The notes under the pieces: model-generated
Told to the model about the DNA's origin: nothing
Database searches by the model: none
Seen by the model: the letters and a program-made list of their open reading frames with translations, nothing else
From: Actinomycetospora straminea
GTDB lineage: Bacteria > Actinomycetota > Actinomycetes > Mycobacteriales > Pseudonocardiaceae
Length of the DNA: 64,000 nucleotides
Direction of reading: 5' to 3'
NCBI RefSeq assembly: GCF_028737255.1
Contig: NZ_JAQZAN010000001.1
Location: forward strand, 372,001-436,000
Shown: positions 62,405 through 64,000 of the stretch, piece after piece
Layout of the letters: each line of letters begins with the position of its first letter
Position numbering within the stretch: position 1 is the first letter of the stretch
Translations under genes and position numbers: made by a program

Positions 62405-62412
62405 CGTGAGCT

Positions 62413-62466
62413 GCGCTCATGTGAGCACTTCGAAGTGCCACAGCACTCCAGAGTGCTCACGAGCGC
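62413..62466. terminator. Complex terminator-like palindrome between monooxygenase and P450
   Basis: GCGCTC (62413-62418) then GTGAGCACT (62421-62429) pair with AGTGCTCAC (62452-62460) then GAGCGC (62461-62466), making a 15-bp interrupted stem. Inside are two more hairpins: CACTTCGAAGTG (62426-62437) and GCACTC/GAGTGC (62443-62456). It overlaps the P450 stop. Convergent transcription fits a bidirectional terminator. Confidence 0.65.
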
Positions 62467-63635
62467 GGAGCGCACACCACCGGCAGCGCCAGCGGCCCGG
62501 AGTCGACCTCGCCGCGGTGCCACGGCACCTCGGCGAGCGGCACCGCCAGGCGCAGGCCCGGGGCCCGGCGGGACAGGGCGGTCAGGGCCGCGGTGAGCTC
62601 GAGGCGGGCCAGGGCGGCGCCGAGGCAGTGGTGCGGGCCGCGCCCGAAGCCGAGGTGCGGGCCCGCCCGCCCCGGGCGCAGCGCCTCGGGCTCGGCGAAG
62701 CGCGCCGGGTCGTGGTTGGCGGCCTCGAGGCGCAGCAGCACCCGGTCCCCCGCGGCGATCGCGACGCCGCCGAGCTCGAGGTTCTCCTGCGCCCAGCGCG
62801 GGAACACCTCGACGCCCGTCCGCCGCACCAGCTCGTCGACGAGCCCCGGGACGTCCGGGTGGTCCGCCAGCCCGGCGAGCAGGTCGTCCGCCAGCAACCG
62901 CACCACCGCGACCGCGAGGCCGCCCCGCACCGTGATGACGCCCGCCGCGAGCAGGGCCGTGACCAGCGCGACGAGCTCGCCGTCGTCGAGGCGGCCGTCG
63001 TCGGCGTCGCGCACCGCCACGAGCGTGCCGAGCAGGTCGTCGCCCGGCGTCTCGCGGGCGGCGGCGACGAGCTCGGCGGTGAACGCCATCAGCGCGCCCC
63101 ACGCCCGCTCGGCCTCGGCCAGCAGCGCGGGGTCCTCCGCGGCGGCCATCGGGTCCGCGCGCAGGGCGTCGTCGACGAGGCCGCGGAAGTGCGGGTGGTC
63201 GGCGAGCGGGACGCCCAGGAGCAGGCCGAGCGACCCGACGGCGAGCGGCGCGCCGACGAGGTCGACGAGGTCCGCCGGCCCGTGGTCCGCGGCGGCGACC
63301 AGCGCGGCGACGTGCTCCTCGGCGAGCGCCTCGACCCGCGGTGCGAGCTCGGCGACCCGGCGCGGCGTGAACGCGCGGGCCACGAGGCGGCGCAGGCGGG
63401 TGTGCGCCGGGCCGTCCCGGAACAGCGAGGCACGCTCGTCGACCGCGACCCCGGGCGGCGTGAGCCCCAGGCGCGGGTCGGCGAGGCCGGTCGCGACCAG
63501 GTCGTGGGAGGTGACGAGCCACGCCGGCGCCCCGTCGTGGCCGACGACCCGGGCCACCGGCTCGTGCTCCCGCAGCCGCCGGTAGTCCGCCGGCGGGGCG
63601 GTCGGGTCGGGACGGTCGAGCGGCAGCGTCGTCAC
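62457..63635 (-). CDS. Cytochrome P450
   Basis: A 392-residue class I bacterial P450. The haem-ligand loop is HLGFGRGPHHCLGAALAR with Cys337, the ExxR helix appears as DELVRRTG with Glu and Arg, and HPDVPGLVDELVRR leads in. The I-helix, normally AGxDT or AGxET, reads AGVIT (residues 231-235): the acid of the acid-alcohol pair is replaced by Ile234, while Thr235 remains. The BC loop has DERASLFRDGPAHTRLRRLVARAF with the HTR(L) substrate-recognition arginine. GTG 63635 follows GAGGAG. The gene is divergent from a TetR regulator, which probably controls it. Confidence 0.9.
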   Translation of the reverse strand: MTTLPLDRPDPTAPPADYRRLREHEPVARVVGHDGAPAWLVTSHDLVATGLADPRLGLTPPGVAVDERASLFRDGPAHTRLRRLVARAFTPRRVAELAPRVEALAEEHVAALVAAADHGPADLVDLVGAPLAVGSLGLLLGVPLADHPHFRGLVDDALRADPMAAAEDPALLAEAERAWGALMAFTAELVAAARETPGDDLLGTLVAVRDADDGRLDDGELVALVTALLAAGVITVRGGLAVAVVRLLADDLLAGLADHPDVPGLVDELVRRTGVEVFPRWAQENLELGGVAIAAGDRVLLRLEAANHDPARFAEPEALRPGRAGPHLGFGRGPHHCLGAALARLELTAALTALSRRAPGLRLAVPLAEVPWHRGEVDSGPLALPVVCAPRS

Positions 63636-63646
63636 GGGGTCCTCCT

Positions 63647-63667
63647 CGTTGCATTGCAGGTGCAACG
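63647..63667. promoter_or_regulatory. Palindromic operator between P450 and TetR genes
   Basis: CGTTGCA (63647-63653) and TGCAACG (63661-63667) are perfect 7-bp arms with TTGCAGG between, the spacer itself repeating TTGCA. The site is upstream of both divergent starts, and TACGGT at 63683-63688 is a -10 candidate for the TetR gene six bases ahead of its GTG. Confidence 0.7.
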
Positions 63668-63694
63668 TAACCGAGGAGGCCATACGGTCGCAAC

Positions 63695-64000
63695 GTGCCG
63701 AAGCAGGTCGACCACCACGAACGCCGGACGCTCCTCGCCGACGCGCTGCTGCGCGTGGCCGCCGAGCGGGGGCTGATGGACGTGAGCCTGCGCCACGTCG
63801 CCGCCGAGGCCGGCGTGACCGCGGGGATGGTGCAGCACTACTTCCGCACCAAGGACGAGATGATGATCTTCGCGCTGGACGTCGTCGCCGCGCGCGTGCA
63901 GGCCCGGCTCGCCGACGACCCCGACGTTCAGGGCGACCCGCGCCGTCTCGTCCGGGCCCTGCTCGTGCAGCTGCTCCCGCTCGACGCCGACCGCGAGCTC
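63695..64000 (+). CDS. TetR family regulator, N-terminal part (cut by window edge)
   Basis: The 102 residues to the window end have a TetR DNA-binding domain (ERRTLLADALLRVAAERGLMD then SLRHVAAEAGVTAGMVQHYF, KDEMMIFALD) followed by the first helices of the ligand domain. The recognition helix is at GVTAGMVQHYF. GTG 63695 may be used on a leaderless transcript because the TACGGT box is only six bases upstream. It is divergent from the P450 gene with the palindromic operator between, so autoregulation and P450 repression are likely. The remainder of the protein is outside the window. Confidence 0.85.
   Translation, partial: MPKQVDHHERRTLLADALLRVAAERGLMDVSLRHVAAEAGVTAGMVQHYFRTKDEMMIFALDVVAARVQARLADDPDVQGDPRRLVRALLVQLLPLDADREL

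Overview
The window looks like chromosomal DNA of a very GC-rich actinobacterium, most likely in the Mycobacteriales/Pseudonocardiales group (family-level placement is inference). Seen directly: strong G/C third-position bias, many GTG starts, an F420-synthesis gene (fbiC) at the left edge, a perfect mycobacterial-type LexA box (TCGAACACGTGTTCGA), the imuA-imuB-dnaE2 mutasome operon, and the actinobacterial families DUF3017, DUF5336 and PerM/DUF6350. From about 21.4 to 35.2 kb the order purH, purN, perM, DUF5336, sucD, sucC, M23 peptidase, pcrA, chorismate mutase mirrors, in reverse, the M. tuberculosis block Rv0948c to Rv0957 with relative orientations kept; a lipase-like gene lies between sucC and the peptidase here.

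Layout. 0-5 kb: fbiC (partial), a frameshifted MFS permease, a TetR/GNAT divergent pair with a clear operator, a DoxX-like protein and an AI-2E family permease. 5-9.6 kb: icd, DUF3017, folD, a DMT permease and a hypothetical membrane protein. 9.6-15.9 kb: SOS mutasome. 16-21.4 kb: BacA-like ABC transporter, epimerase, a chorismate-mutase-fold protein, and an MFS/esterase operon. 21.4-35.2 kb: the conserved housekeeping block, ending with an aromatic leader peptide plus attenuator in front of an AroQ-type chorismate mutase. 35-44 kb: envelope and signalling genes (a long glycine/threonine-rich membrane protein, a Ser/Thr kinase, a LuxR response regulator with a PspC-type histidine kinase, and a divergent PspC protein). 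44-49.8 kb: amine catabolism (copper amine oxidase, two APC permeases, IclR regulator). 50-52.2 kb: FAD monooxygenase, cupin and MarR regulator with clustered operators. 52.4-57.6 kb: a four-gene operon of a fused UreA/UreB, a divergent UreC, an Amidohydrolase_3 protein and an MHS-type transporter, with no urease accessory genes in view. 57.6-64 kb: aminotransferase, guaA, a PadR/FAD-monooxygenase operon, and a P450 divergent from a TetR gene that runs off the right edge.

The two observations most worth following are (1) a Phe/Tyr-rich 24-residue leader peptide with mutually exclusive hairpins ahead of the chorismate mutase, which reads as a classical ribosome-mediated attenuator, and (2) the urease-like operon, whose alpha subunit keeps all metal and catalytic ligands but has lost the flap cysteine and the usual flap sequence and is linked to an amidohydrolase and transporter rather than to ureDEFG. 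Several intergenic palindromes and short repeats, including a 50-bp element present twice, are also listed.
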